The notes: generated from the letters alone by a model not told the origin. A stretch of 16,181 nucleotides of DNA from DALYJJ01 sp031969915 (GCA_031969915.1 DALYJJ010000131.1:1-16181), one strand, 5' to 3'; shown: positions 1-10,125, numbered from the stretch's first letter. Numbers and translations: made by a program.

Positions 1-2
1 TG

Positions 3-1259
3 GATCGAAGCGGGCAGCGACTCCTGAGCCGTCTTCTGATTCTGTCCGGCGCGAGTGTCGTTTTCCTGCTGTTGCTTTGGAGCGGCCAGTGGCTCCGGCG
101 AAAGGCGCTGACGCGCATTGAGGCCTACCAGTCGCGTGCGCACGGCATCCGCTTCCAGCGTACGGAACTGGTTTCCAAGGAAAACGTAGTCGCGATTCTC
201 GGCGCGATCACCACCATCGTTTGGGTGTTGTACGCCGTGGTGCTCGTCGACCTGTACGTCCCGTTGGCGCTCAGTTTCTTCCCGCAGACCGCCCCCCTCG
301 CCAAGCAAATCTGGCCGTACCTGCTCGCGCCCGTCTACGCCGCCTGGGCCGGCATCGTCGAGTACGTTCCCAACCTGCTCACGATGGCAGTGATTGTGCT
401 CTTCGCTTTCGCCGCCAATCGTGTCAGCCAGTTCCTGTTCCGCGAAGTCGCGGCCGGCCGGATCGCCTGGCGCGGTTTCCATCGGGAGTGGGCCAAGCCG
501 ACCGGAAACCTGGTGCGCGGCGCCCTGCTCGCCCTCACCGCCGTCCTGGTGTTTCCCTACCTGCCCGGCTCCAAGTCGCCCGCGTTACAGGGCGTCTCCA
601 TCTTCATCGGCGTGCTGCTTTCGCTGGGCTCTTCCTCCGCCGTCGCGAACGCTGTCGCCGGAACCATCCTCATCTACATGCGCGCTTTCCAGGTGGGTCA
701 CCGCGTCCGCATCGCGGAGGCCGAAGGCGACGTGATCGAAAAGACGATGCTCGTCACCCGCATCCGAACCATCAAGAACGTCGTCATCACCATTCCCAAT
801 GCCGCCGTCCTGAATAACCACGTCATCAACTACAGCGCCTCAGCCGCGGACCGGGGCCTGATCCTGCACACCACGGTCACCATCGGCTACGACGCCCCGT
901 GGCGCCAGGTCCACGAACTCCTGATCGCCGCCGCGCTTGCAACCGAGCACGTCCTCGACGAGCCGCGGCCCTTCGTACTCCAGACGGCCCTCAACGATTT
1001 CTACGTCAGCTACCAGATCAACGCCTACACGCGCCGCGCCGAACTGATGGCCGATGTTTCGTCTCAACTGCACCGGAACATCCAGGACCGCTTTAACGAA
1101 GCCGGAGTCGAGATCATGTCGCCGCACTACTCCCAGCTCCGCGACGGCAACCCCATCGCCATCCCCGACACCTACAAGCCCGCCGGCTACCATGCGCCCG
1201 CCTTCCGCGTGGAGGCCGCCGCACCCGGCGCGTCCGCCCCGGCGGGGTCATCGCGATAA
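3..1259 (+). CDS. MscS-family mechanosensitive ion channel (5' end cut by window)
   Basis: Inner-membrane channel of the small-conductance mechanosensitive (MscS) family, which vents solutes on hypo-osmotic shock. The reading frame is open to the window edge, so the true start lies upstream; 418 residues are visible. Several hydrophobic segments precede the pore helix. The pore-lining TM3 region is recognisable around GVLLSLGSSSAVANAVAG, with the small-residue (Gly/Ala/Ser) packing typical of the family. It leads into GTILIYMRAFQVGHRVRI and the beta-domain motif ending TIPNAAVLNNHVINYS, which corresponds to the conserved 'PN' segment. A cytoplasmic alpha/beta domain follows, then a Pro/Ala-rich tail. 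The additional N-terminal membrane segments make it larger than E. coli MscS. Family assignment is firm; gating properties cannot be told from sequence. Confidence 0.9.
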   Translation, partial: DRSGQRLLSRLLILSGASVVFLLLLWSGQWLRRKALTRIEAYQSRAHGIRFQRTELVSKENVVAILGAITTIVWVLYAVVLVDLYVPLALSFFPQTAPLAKQIWPYLLAPVYAAWAGIVEYVPNLLTMAVIVLFAFAANRVSQFLFREVAAGRIAWRGFHREWAKPTGNLVRGALLALTAVLVFPYLPGSKSPALQGVSIFIGVLLSLGSSSAVANAVAGTILIYMRAFQVGHRVRIAEAEGDVIEKTMLVTRIRTIKNVVITIPNAAVLNNHVINYSASAADRGLILHTTVTIGYDAPWRQVHELLIAAALATEHVLDEPRPFVLQTALNDFYVSYQINAYTRRAELMADVSSQLHRNIQDRFNEAGVEIMSPHYSQLRDGNPIAIPDTYKPAGYHAPAFRVEAAAPGASAPAGSSR

Positions 1260-1287
1260 GCGGATGATTTTATCCTTGTCGAAGGCG

Positions 1288-1306
1288 CATGATTTCTGGC
1301 ATCATG
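1288..1306. repeat. 6-bp perfect inverted repeat in the mscS-hemerythrin gap
   Basis: CATGAT (1288-1293) and ATCATG (1301-1306) form a perfect inverted repeat with a 7-bp spacer. It lies 20 bp before the hemerythrin start codon. It could be an operator for a dimeric regulator, but it is short enough to arise by chance. No T-run follows, so it is not an intrinsic terminator. Confidence 0.3.
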
Positions 1307-1325
1307 GGGCAGCGAGCACCTCGAG

Positions 1326-1772
1326 ATGAACCTCATCGATGCACTGCTAGGCGAGCACGCCGCCCTGCTCACGGTATTCGACCACATCCAGAAGTTCTCC
1401 AGCGGCTGGGATCTGAATCAGATGCTCGAAGCGGGAGCGCTTCTGGAGTCTCTCATTCTGACCCACGCCTACCTGGAGGACGAACTGCTCTTCGACATGA
1501 TTCCCGCGGTGCACCCGGGTCTCGCCGAGACGTTGAAGGCCATGCACCAGGAGCATCGCGAAATGCGTGCGCTTCTGCGAACGCTCCACGAAGCGGAAAC
1601 GCCGCGGGAGGCGAGAACGCTCATCAAGCGCGCGATCGAATTGGCGAGCGAGCATTTCGCGGTGGAGGAGCGTGTCCTGTTCGGTTTGGCGGGCGAGGTG
1701 CTCGGCGAAGCCCGATTGGGCGATTTGGGCCAGGAATGGGCCGAACGGCGGCACCTGAGTGTCGCGGTGTAA
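1326..1772 (+). CDS. Hemerythrin HHE-domain protein
   Basis: A 148-residue single-domain hemerythrin-like four-helix bundle, a fold that binds a di-iron centre and serves in oxygen, nitric oxide or iron sensing and in repair of damaged iron centres. Candidate ligands fall in the expected helical spacing: H11 in EHAALL, H47 and E51 in THAYLEDE, H77 (or H74) in MHQEHREM, and H110 and E114 in EHFAVEE. Length fits a stand-alone HHE protein. There is no signal peptide, so it is probably cytoplasmic. The ATG at 1326 has only a poor Shine-Dalgarno. The gene follows the mscS stop by 66 bp, and no partner gene hints at its specific role. Confidence 0.88.
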   Translation: MNLIDALLGEHAALLTVFDHIQKFSSGWDLNQMLEAGALLESLILTHAYLEDELLFDMIPAVHPGLAETLKAMHQEHREMRALLRTLHEAETPREARTLIKRAIELASEHFAVEERVLFGLAGEVLGEARLGDLGQEWAERRHLSVAV

Positions 1773-1876
1773 ACACTTCACGGGCGACCGACGGCGAAAT
1801 GAAGGTCCCCTTACATTAATGCCGCTCTTGCCTGTAGCAATTCGGCCGCTTGGCGCGTCAATACCCGGTAAGCCCG

Positions 1877-1895
1877 TCGCGATCTTCCATCGCGA
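1877..1895. repeat. 7-bp perfect inverted repeat upstream of the sugar dehydrogenase pair
   Basis: TCGCGAT (1877-1883) and ATCGCGA (1889-1895) flank a 5-nt loop, CTTCC. The hairpin lies 48 bp before the first sugar dehydrogenase ATG and about 100 bp after the hemerythrin stop. It lacks a following T-run, so an operator or RNA hairpin is more likely than an intrinsic terminator. In the rest of the 171-bp gap (1773-1943) I find no convincing promoter. Confidence 0.3.
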
Positions 1896-1943
1896 TTCAC
1901 TGTTGGAGACCTCACAGTTTGCAAAGGACGGATACCGAACCGA

Positions 1944-3164
1944 ATGCGAGCCAAACCGCAGAGCGTCGTTTTTCTGCTCGTTTTGACTGCCTCGATTTCC
2001 GCCATGGCCGCCATCCCGGCGGTCCGCCTCTCCCGGTACGTGGAGGGACTCGTACGACCCACGGACATACAAATGCCGCCCGACGGGTCGAGACGCCTCT
2101 TCATCACGCAACAGAACGGCGTGATCCGAATCGCGCGCAACGGTGAACTTCTCGAGAAGCCATTTCTCGACATTTCTTCCAAAACTGAGGCAGAAGTAGA
2201 GCGCGGGCTGCTGGGACTCGCGTTTCCTCGCGACTTCAGTTCCTCCCAGGTGGTCTACATTTGTTACACGGAGATCGAGGGTGATGTCGTGGTCGAGCGG
2301 TATCGCGTCAAGACCGGCAGCCCCGACGAGGCGGATCCCGCGAGCGGGCAGATCCTGATCCGCATTGACCACAAGGAACATTGGAACCACAATGGCGGCC
2401 AGTTACAATTCGGGCCGGACGGCTTTCTCTACCTGGGAGTCGGCGACGGCGGCAACGTAAATGACGTTCTCGGCAGCGGCCAGAATCCCAAGGTGCTGCT
2501 TGCCAAGTTGATGCGCCTGGAAGTGAGCGCCAGCGCCACCGCGGCCAAACCCGCGCCGGGCAATCCCTTCGAAAACGATCCCAGCCGCCGCCCCGAGATC
2601 TGGGCGATGGGCCTAAGGAATCCCTGGCGCTTCTCGTTTGACCGCCTCACGGGCGACCTCTACATCGGGGACGTCGGTCAGGACCGGGCCGAAGAGATCA
2701 ACTTCCAGCCCGCCGCCAGCCGGGGCGGGGAGAACTATGGCTGGAGCGTGATGGAGGGCATGCAGTGCTTTGGCCCCGATGCGCCAGGCTACATTGGCGA
2801 GTGCGACCCCACGCCCTACGTCTTCCCGGTCCTGGAGTACGACCGCGAGGTGGGCTGCTCTGTCACCGGCGGGTATGTCTACCGCGGAACACGGAACCCT
2901 TCGCTCTTCGGTTGGTACCTTTTCGCCGACTTCTGCACGGGCCAGATCTTCGGGCTCCGTTTCGACGGTGCGAAGTGGGAGCATCACCGCATCGGGCTCG
3001 CGCCAACGGTCATGATCACTACTTTCGGCGAGGACGCTGACGGCGAGTTGTACGCCGGCGATTGGAGGCGCGGCGTCATTTACCGGGTTGAGGAAGAGCC
3101 CGTGGAGGAAGTGCCGCGGGGCGTTGGCCGGACGCCGCAACCGGGCCGCCCTGTTCGCCCATAA
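1944..3164 (+). CDS. Exported PQQ-dependent sugar dehydrogenase (GSDH family), short paralogue
   Basis: A 406-residue member of the glucose/sorbosone dehydrogenase beta-propeller family (soluble PQQ glucose dehydrogenase and E. coli YliI type). These are periplasmic enzymes that oxidise sugars with pyrroloquinoline quinone. Residues 1-23 form a signal peptide (basic MRAKPQ, a hydrophobic core, then SAMAA). Family landmarks are RGLLGLAFP (87-95), NHNGGQ with the presumed catalytic base H149, the FGPDGFLYLGVGDGG propeller strand, GLRNPWRFSFD, GGENYGW and VTGGYVYRG. Four cysteines (C275, C287, C305, C331) could form disulfides. It ends in a Pro/Arg-rich tail and lacks the extra C-terminal domain of its downstream paralogue. 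It is the first gene of a two-gene unit. The sugar substrate is unknown. Confidence 0.9.
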   Translation: MRAKPQSVVFLLVLTASISAMAAIPAVRLSRYVEGLVRPTDIQMPPDGSRRLFITQQNGVIRIARNGELLEKPFLDISSKTEAEVERGLLGLAFPRDFSSSQVVYICYTEIEGDVVVERYRVKTGSPDEADPASGQILIRIDHKEHWNHNGGQLQFGPDGFLYLGVGDGGNVNDVLGSGQNPKVLLAKLMRLEVSASATAAKPAPGNPFENDPSRRPEIWAMGLRNPWRFSFDRLTGDLYIGDVGQDRAEEINFQPAASRGGENYGWSVMEGMQCFGPDAPGYIGECDPTPYVFPVLEYDREVGCSVTGGYVYRGTRNPSLFGWYLFADFCTGQIFGLRFDGAKWEHHRIGLAPTVMITTFGEDADGELYAGDWRRGVIYRVEEEPVEEVPRGVGRTPQPGRPVRP

Positions 3165-3165
3165 T

Positions 3166-3172
3166 GGGAGGT
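3166..3172 (+). promoter_or_regulatory. Ribosome-binding site fixing the start of the second sugar dehydrogenase
   Basis: GGGAGGT begins 2 nt after the stop codon of the upstream paralogue and ends 2 nt before ATG 3175. This supports starting here rather than at the in-frame ATG at 3088, which lies inside the upstream gene and would precede the signal peptide with 29 charged residues. The GTG at 3178 has better spacing and is a possible alternative start. Confidence 0.65.
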
Positions 3173-3174
3173 AC

Positions 3175-5028
3175 ATGGTGCGCCCTTTGCTCGCCTCGCT
3201 CCTGCTGGCTACGTTCTGTAGCGGCCAGACGCCTGCGCTTCGCCTGACGGCCATCGCCACCGGCATCGCAGACCCGACCGATATTCAGTCGCCGCGCGAT
3301 GGTACACGCCGCGTATTTTTCGCACAACAGAACGGAATTGTGCGCATATTTCGCGACGGTGCGACGCTGCCTCAGCCCTTTCTGGACCTGCGTGCGCGAA
3401 CCACCACCGATAGCGAGCGCGGGCTCCTCGGCCTGGCGTTTCCGCCCGAGTTCCGCACCCTCCAATACTTCTACGCCAGCTACACCAACCTCTCCGGGAC
3501 GAGCACTCTCTCTCGCTTTCGCGTCAGCGCCGCCAACCCCGATCAAGCCGACCTGTCGAGCGAACAGATTCTATTCACGCAGGCCCAGCCGTTCCCCAAC
3601 CACAACGGCGGCCAGATTCAATTCGGCCCGGACGGTTTTCTCTACTTCGGTCTGGGCGATGGCGGCGGCGCCAACGATCCGGTGCGCGCCGGCCAGGACC
3701 GCCGCACACACCTCGGGAAGATGCTGCGTCTGGCCGTTGAACCGAACCTGCCGCGCGCCGAAGCCGCGCCCGGCAACCCCTTCCGCAACGACTCCTCGTA
3801 CCTGCCCGAGATCTGGGCGCTCGGCCTCCGGAACCCCTGGCGCTTTTCCTTCGACCGCGCGACGGGCGATCTCTGGATCGCCGACGTCGGGCAGAACCGC
3901 GCCGAAGAAATCAACTTCCAGCCCGCCTCGAGCCGGGGCGGCGAGAACTATGGCTGGGTGGTGATGGAGGGCCTGGAGTGCTTCTCCCCCACTGCGCCGA
4001 ACTTCATCGGCACGTGCGACAAGACCGGCCTGACCTTACCGATCCTTGAATACGGCCGGTCCGAGGGACGCTCGGTGACCGGCGGCTTCGTTTACCGCGG
4101 ATTGAACTCTCCCGGCTTGCGGGGCACTTACATTTACGCCGACCTTCTCACCCAGCGCATTTGGGGCCTGCGCCGCGAAGGCGGCCAGTGGGTGAACCGG
4201 CTGCTGGCGACTGCCGCCCCTAGCGTGCTGATCAGCACGTTCGGCGAGGACGAAGCCGGCGAGATCTACGTCGGCGACTACGGCCGCGACGAGGTGAGCA
4301 TCCTGTCCGGCAACGCCTCGCCCGAGTTCACACTCGCAGCCGTCACCAACGCGGCGACGTTTCGCAGCAGCGGTCTTGTCGCCGGCTCTTTCGCGACGCT
4401 GTTTCCCAACGGCGCGGTGGATGTTCCGGGGATCGTCGGCGCGACGTCGTTCCCCTTGCCGCAGACCCTTTCCGGTGTGAGCGTGAGCGTAGGCGGCCGG
4501 CCCGCGCCGTTGCACAGCATCGCCTACGTGAGCGGTATCGAGCAGATCAACTTCCAGGTGCCCTTTGAAGTCGCGGGTCAATCGCAGGCGGCTGTCGTGG
4601 TGCGGCGCGGTACAACCACCAGCGCTTCAGTCACCGTCCCCGTGGTCCCCGCGAGCCCCGGCGTCTACGCCCGGGAAGGGCGCGCCGTCGCGGTCTTCAA
4701 TCGCGACAACACCCTGGTTACGACCGACCGCCGAGCCGCCGCCGGCGATGATCTGTACTTCTACGCCGCCGGTCTGGGCGCCGTCGGCAACCCCCCGGCT
4801 ACGGGAGCCGCCGCTCCTCGGACGCCGCTCGCGCGGACCATCGAAGAGCCTCGCGTGACGCTCGGCGGGGTGGCCTGCCTGGTGCAGTTCTCGGGTCTCG
4901 CCCCCGACTTTGCCGGCGTCTACCAAGTGAATATTCGCGTCCCGCAGGGCGTGCCGGCCGGCGACGCTGAGATGGTGCTGTCGATCGGCGGTCTCAGTGC
5001 GCCGCCGGTGCGAGTGGCGATCCGGTAA
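3175..5028 (+). CDS. Exported PQQ-dependent sugar dehydrogenase with Solibacter-type C-terminal domain
   Basis: A 617-residue two-domain exported protein. Residues 1-19 are a signal peptide (MVRPLLASLLLATFCSGQ). Residues about 22-378 form a GSDH beta-propeller closely resembling the upstream protein. Shared blocks are RGLLGLAFP, NHNGGQIQFGPDGFLY with presumed catalytic H143, GLRNPWRFSFDRATGDL, AEEINFQPASSRGGENYGW and VTGGFVYRG. Residues about 384-617 (TNAATF, IEQINFQVP, YFYAAGLGAV, GLAPDFAGVYQVN, VPAGDAEMVLSIGG) match what I recall of TIGR03437, a C-terminal domain of unknown function abundant in Solibacter extracellular proteins. The gene starts 10 bp after the upstream stop and is probably co-transcribed. 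It converges on cimA with 12 bp between stop codons and no terminator. Confidence 0.9.
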   Translation: MVRPLLASLLLATFCSGQTPALRLTAIATGIADPTDIQSPRDGTRRVFFAQQNGIVRIFRDGATLPQPFLDLRARTTTDSERGLLGLAFPPEFRTLQYFYASYTNLSGTSTLSRFRVSAANPDQADLSSEQILFTQAQPFPNHNGGQIQFGPDGFLYFGLGDGGGANDPVRAGQDRRTHLGKMLRLAVEPNLPRAEAAPGNPFRNDSSYLPEIWALGLRNPWRFSFDRATGDLWIADVGQNRAEEINFQPASSRGGENYGWVVMEGLECFSPTAPNFIGTCDKTGLTLPILEYGRSEGRSVTGGFVYRGLNSPGLRGTYIYADLLTQRIWGLRREGGQWVNRLLATAAPSVLISTFGEDEAGEIYVGDYGRDEVSILSGNASPEFTLAAVTNAATFRSSGLVAGSFATLFPNGAVDVPGIVGATSFPLPQTLSGVSVSVGGRPAPLHSIAYVSGIEQINFQVPFEVAGQSQAAVVVRRGTTTSASVTVPVVPASPGVYAREGRAVAVFNRDNTLVTTDRRAAAGDDLYFYAAGLGAVGNPPATGAAAPRTPLARTIEEPRVTLGGVACLVQFSGLAPDFAGVYQVNIRVPQGVPAGDAEMVLSIGGLSAPPVRVAIR

Positions 5029-5040
5029 CGCTCCGCGCGA

Positions 5041-6651
<1,611 letters not shown>

Positions 6652-6680
6652 CGAACCGGGCTCTTTCTGGCCGTCCGCGT

Positions 6681-7724
6681 CTAGCGCGCGCCGGCTGCGG
6701 CGGGCTGTTCTTCCGGAACGCCCGCTTCCTTCTTCTTCTTCAAGAACGGCATCATGGCGCGCAGTTCACGCCCCACGACTTCGATCTTCTGGTCGCGTCC
6801 GGCCTCGCGCATCGCGAGGAAATTCCCGCGGCCGGTCTTGTTCTCCTCGATCCACTGCCGGGCGAACTCACCCGACTGGATCTCGGCAAGAATCTTCTTC
6901 ATCTCCGCCCGCGTCTGCTGATTGACGACACGCGGACCCCGGGTGTAATCGCCGTACTCGGCCGTGTCGGAAACCGAGTAGCGCATGTAGCCCAGGCCGC
7001 CTTCGTAAATCAAATCGACGATCAGCTTCAACTCGTGGAGGCACTCGAAGTAGGCGATCTCGGGCGCGTAGCCGGCTTCGACGAGGGTCTCAAATCCCGC
7101 GCGGATCAGCTCCGCCGCGCCGCCGCACAGCACGGCCTGCTCGCCGAACAGGTCGCTCTCCGTCTCTTCCTTGAAATTCGTCTCGATCACGCCGGCCTTC
7201 AGGCATCCGAGGCCCATGGCGTAGGCCAGGGCCTGCTCCAGCGCGCGGCCCGACGGGTTCCTGTGCACGGCCACCAGCCCCGGCACGCCCACGCCCTCGG
7301 TGAACAGTTCGCGCACGCGATGGCCGGGCGCCTTGGGCGCCACCATCGACACGTCCACGCCCTCGGGAGCTTCAATCTGGCCGAAATGGATGTTGAACCC
7401 GTGGGCGAACATCAGCGTATCGCCCGGCTGCAGGTGGGGCTTGATGTCGCTGTTGTAAAGGTCGCCCTGGATGTGGTCCGCTACCAGGATCATCACCACG
7501 CTGGCCTTCTTCGCCGCCTCGGCCGTGGTCAACACTTCCAGCCCGGCGGCTTCCGCCTTGGCCCAGCTCTTCGAGCCCGGATACAGGCCCACGACCACCT
7601 GCAAACCCGAATCGCGCAAGTTGAGCGCGTGGGCGTGGCCCTGGCTCCCGTACCCGATAATGGCGATGGTCTTTCCCGTCAGGGGCGCGAGGCTCCCGTC
7701 TTTCTCGTAATAGCGATTTGCCAT
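6681..7724 (-). CDS. ilvC: Ketol-acid reductoisomerase (class I)
   Basis: Converts acetolactate and acetohydroxybutyrate to the dihydroxy acids of valine and isoleucine synthesis, using Mg2+ and NADPH. The 347-residue length is the short class I form with a Lys/Ala-rich tail. It has the Rossmann motif GYGSQG (24-29) and the cofactor loop GLYPGSKSW, whose serines S51 and S53 suit NADPH. The HGFNIHF segment, K131 in KAPGH, and the acidic metal ligands D191, E195, E227 and E231, with S252 in YSVSD, are all present. The AAGG of the Shine-Dalgarno overlaps the ilvH stop codon (TAAGG), and the genes are 6 bp apart, which suggests translational coupling. Confidence 0.97.
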   Translation of the reverse strand: MANRYYEKDGSLAPLTGKTIAIIGYGSQGHAHALNLRDSGLQVVVGLYPGSKSWAKAEAAGLEVLTTAEAAKKASVVMILVADHIQGDLYNSDIKPHLQPGDTLMFAHGFNIHFGQIEAPEGVDVSMVAPKAPGHRVRELFTEGVGVPGLVAVHRNPSGRALEQALAYAMGLGCLKAGVIETNFKEETESDLFGEQAVLCGGAAELIRAGFETLVEAGYAPEIAYFECLHELKLIVDLIYEGGLGYMRYSVSDTAEYGDYTRGPRVVNQQTRAEMKKILAEIQSGEFARQWIEENKTGRGNFLAMREAGRDQKIEVVGRELRAMMPFLKKKKEAGVPEEQPAAAGAR

Positions 7725-7730
7725 GAAACC

Positions 7731-8285
7731 TTAGACTCCCGGACTCTTTGTTTCTGCCAGCACCGGCTCTTCCGCGCCGCGTGGGATGGGCGGCGAAAGC
7801 CGCAGTTTCTTGTTCTCGAGCGACATCGCCACCGCGCCGGAGCGCGTGATCTCAATCTCGCCGTAGCTTTGCATCACCTGGATGAACTCATCGAGCTTCT
7901 CGGGATCGCCGGTGGCCTCGAGCGCGAAGCCCTCGATGGTGGAATCCACCACCCGCGCACTGAAGATCTCGGCTTCCTTCAGAATCGCCGTGCGGTTCTC
8001 CTGCGTGGCTCGCACGCGGAGCAGCACCATCTCGCGATGGATCGCCTGGGCCTCGGTGAGGTCGCTCGCCTGGAGCACGTTCACCAGCTTGTTCATCTGC
8101 TTGATAACCTGCTTGCGAAGCCCCGGGTCCACGTCCACGACGATGGTCATCCGGGAGAGTTCGGGGTCGAGCGTACGGGCCACCGTCAGGCTCTCGATGT
8201 TATATCCGCGTGCGCTCAACAGGCCGGTGATGCGCATCAGCGCGCCAGGCTTGTTCTCCACCAGCAGGGAAATGATCTGAATCAT
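7731..8285 (-). CDS. ilvH: Acetolactate synthase small (regulatory) subunit
   Basis: Regulatory partner of the IlvB catalytic subunit; it raises activity and confers feedback inhibition by valine. Of 184 residues, about 1-75 form the N-terminal ACT domain: ISLLVENKPGALMRITGLLS is the beta-alpha opening with the ligand-binding loop, followed by RGYNIESLTV. A C-terminal ALS small-subunit domain follows (RTAILKEAEIFSARVVD, then FALEATGDPEKLDEF). Start ATG 8285 is preceded by a good GGGAGG Shine-Dalgarno. It begins 30 bp after the ilvB stop and ends 6 bp before ilvC, in the standard ilvB-H-C order. The symbol ilvN is used for the same role in other bacteria. Confidence 0.95.
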   Translation of the reverse strand: MIQIISLLVENKPGALMRITGLLSARGYNIESLTVARTLDPELSRMTIVVDVDPGLRKQVIKQMNKLVNVLQASDLTEAQAIHREMVLLRVRATQENRTAILKEAEIFSARVVDSTIEGFALEATGDPEKLDEFIQVMQSYGEIEITRSGAVAMSLENKKLRLSPPIPRGAEEPVLAETKSPGV

Positions 8286-8315
8286 GCGAATGTTCCTCCC
8301 GGACCAGGCCGGCGG

Positions 8316-10046
8316 CTACTTCGGCACCGCCACCGGTTGCGGCGGCCCCAGCACCATCTCATTGACCGCGGCGCCAGCGGGCACCATCGGATACACGTTT
8401 TCGTACTGCGAGACCTTGATGTTCAACAGGTACGGCCCGGGCTCCCGCACGGCTTCTTCGAGCGCGGGCGCCAGATCGCGCGGGCTTTGGATCGTACGCC
8501 CCTTGAAGCCGTACGCGCCGGCCAGCTTCTCGGCGTCCGGGAAGGTGTCCAACTCCACCGCGCACAGCCGGTTGTTGTAGAACAGCTCCTGCCACTGCCG
8601 CACCATGCCCAGGTACCCGTTGTTCACCACGACGATCTTCACCGGCAGTCCGTGCCCGGACACGGTGGCCAACTCCGGCACCGACATCTGGAAGCCGCCG
8701 TCCCCGACGATCGCGAAGACCAGTTTGTCGGGGCACGCAAACTGCGCGCCGATCGCCGACGGAAGTCCGAAGCCCATCGAACCCAGTCCGCCCGAGTTGA
8801 TCCACAGGCGGGGATGATTGAAGCGGACAAACTGGGCCGCCCACATCTGGTGCTGGCCCACGTCGGAAGTCACAATCGCTTCGCCGCCGGAAAGCCGGTC
8901 GATCTCCACCATCACATGCTGCGGCTTGATCTCATCGGAAGAAAGGACGGGCTCGAGCGGATGCTCCTCCTGCCAGCCCCGCACCTGCTTCCACCAGGCG
9001 CGGCGCGCGCCCGCGTTGGTTTCCGCCATCGACGGCTTCAGCTCTTCGAGGTTCGCGTTGAGCTTGGTCATCACGCGCTTGCAGTCGCCCACGATCGGCA
9101 GGTCCGCGGTGCGGTTCTTGCCGATCTCGGCCGGGTCGATATCCAGATGAATCACCTTGGCGTGCGGCGCGAAGGCCGACAGGCGCCCAGTGACGCGGTC
9201 GTCGAAGCGGACGCCCAGGGCGATCAGCAGGTCGGCGTGCGTCATGCCCATGTTCGCCGCGTAGGAGCCGTGCATACCGGGCATGGAGATGAAATTCGGA
9301 TGCTCGGACGGCAGCGCGCCCAGCCCCATCAGCGTGCACACGGCGGGCGCGTCCACAATCTCCACCATGCGCCGCAGCTCCTCGTGCGCGCCGGAAGCGA
9401 TGATCCCGCCGCCCGCGTACACGAAGGGCCGCTCCGCTTCCCAGATCATCTGCGCCGCGCGCCGGATCTGGCCGTTGTGGCCTTCGGTGTAGACCTTGTA
9501 ACCGGGCAAATGAATCGCCGTCACCGGTTGGTAATGCGCCTGCCCCTGGAAGACGTCCTTCGGCACGTCCACCAGCACCGGGCCCGGCCGCCCGGAGGCG
9601 GCGAGATAGAACGCTTCGTGAATCGTGCGCGGCAGGTCCGCCAGGTTCTTCACCAGAAAATTGTGCTTGGTGCAGGAGCGCGTGATGCCGAACGTGTCGG
9701 CTTCCTGAAACGCGTCGCTGCCGATGAGCTTGGTCGAGACCTGCCCCGTCAACGCGACAATCGGAATCGAATCCATCATCGCGTCCACCAATCCCGTCAC
9801 CAGGTTCGTCGCCCCAGGTCCCGAGGTCGCGCAGCACACCCCCACCTTCCCCGTTGCCCGCGCGTAGCCTTCGGCCGCAAACGCCGCGTTCTGTTCGTGC
9901 CGAACCAGGACGTGGCGGATCGGGTGGTCGTACATCGCATCGTAGAAGGGCAGCGTCACGCCCCCCGGGTATCCGAAGATACAATCGACGCCTTCCCGAA
10001 CCAGGCACTCGAGAAGGACCTTCGCTCCTGACATCAAATTCGCCAT
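8316..10046 (-). CDS. ilvB: Acetolactate synthase large (catalytic) subunit
   Basis: ThDP- and FAD-dependent enzyme that makes acetolactate from two pyruvates, or acetohydroxybutyrate from pyruvate and 2-oxobutyrate; the first common step of branched-chain synthesis. From ATG 10046 it is 576 residues. The catalytic glutamate is E51 in RHEQNAAFAAEGYAR, preceded by FGYPGG. The FAD/middle domain shows GVRFDDRVTGRL, and the ThDP-Mg motif runs from GDGG (448-451) to NN (475-476). The frame stays open upstream to a TTG at 10091, but that lies in the U-run of the attenuator, so ATG 10046 is preferred; ATG 10034 is also possible. No strong Shine-Dalgarno is visible. It is the first structural gene of the operon, under the leader described separately. 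Confidence 0.96.
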   Translation of the reverse strand: MANLMSGAKVLLECLVREGVDCIFGYPGGVTLPFYDAMYDHPIRHVLVRHEQNAAFAAEGYARATGKVGVCCATSGPGATNLVTGLVDAMMDSIPIVALTGQVSTKLIGSDAFQEADTFGITRSCTKHNFLVKNLADLPRTIHEAFYLAASGRPGPVLVDVPKDVFQGQAHYQPVTAIHLPGYKVYTEGHNGQIRRAAQMIWEAERPFVYAGGGIIASGAHEELRRMVEIVDAPAVCTLMGLGALPSEHPNFISMPGMHGSYAANMGMTHADLLIALGVRFDDRVTGRLSAFAPHAKVIHLDIDPAEIGKNRTADLPIVGDCKRVMTKLNANLEELKPSMAETNAGARRAWWKQVRGWQEEHPLEPVLSSDEIKPQHVMVEIDRLSGGEAIVTSDVGQHQMWAAQFVRFNHPRLWINSGGLGSMGFGLPSAIGAQFACPDKLVFAIVGDGGFQMSVPELATVSGHGLPVKIVVVNNGYLGMVRQWQELFYNNRLCAVELDTFPDAEKLAGAYGFKGRTIQSPRDLAPALEEAVREPGPYLLNIKVSQYENVYPMVPAGAAVNEMVLGPPQPVAVPK

Positions 10047-10085
10047 CGCGTTGTTCGCTCGCTTGTGTTCGTTTTTCTTCTCTAG

Positions 10086-10125
10086 AAACAAAAAACCGCC
10101 GGCTGGGCTTTTTTCCCGCCGGCGG
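10086..10125 (-). terminator. Intrinsic terminator in the ilvB leader (attenuator)
   Basis: Read on the - strand, the 5' arm 10125-10115 (CCGCCGGCGGG) pairs with the 3' arm 10107-10096 (CCC-A-GCCGGCGG). This gives 11 G-C pairs with one bulged A and a 7-nt A-rich loop, followed at once by TTTTTTGTTT (10095-10086). It lies after the leader ORF stop and 39 nt before the ilvB ATG, so it can only act by stopping transcription before ilvB. Read on the + strand the same hairpin has a poorer T-run (CTGTTTT), and no + strand gene ends there. Confidence 0.88.

Noticed and set aside
5029..5040. Bidirectional terminator between the convergent sugar dehydrogenase and cimA genes
   Set aside because: Only 12 bp separate the stops and there is no hairpin with a T-run. 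The same holds for 11921-11936.
7035..10031. 998-codon open frame on the + strand opposite ilvC, ilvH and ilvB
   Set aside because: It is a GC-rich antisense shadow of three well-identified genes. Its translation is His/Arg/Gly-rich, with no domain I recognise.
10047..10091. N-terminal extension of ilvB from TTG 10091
   Set aside because: The TTG is inside the U-run of the attenuator, and the added residues do not look like acetolactate synthase.
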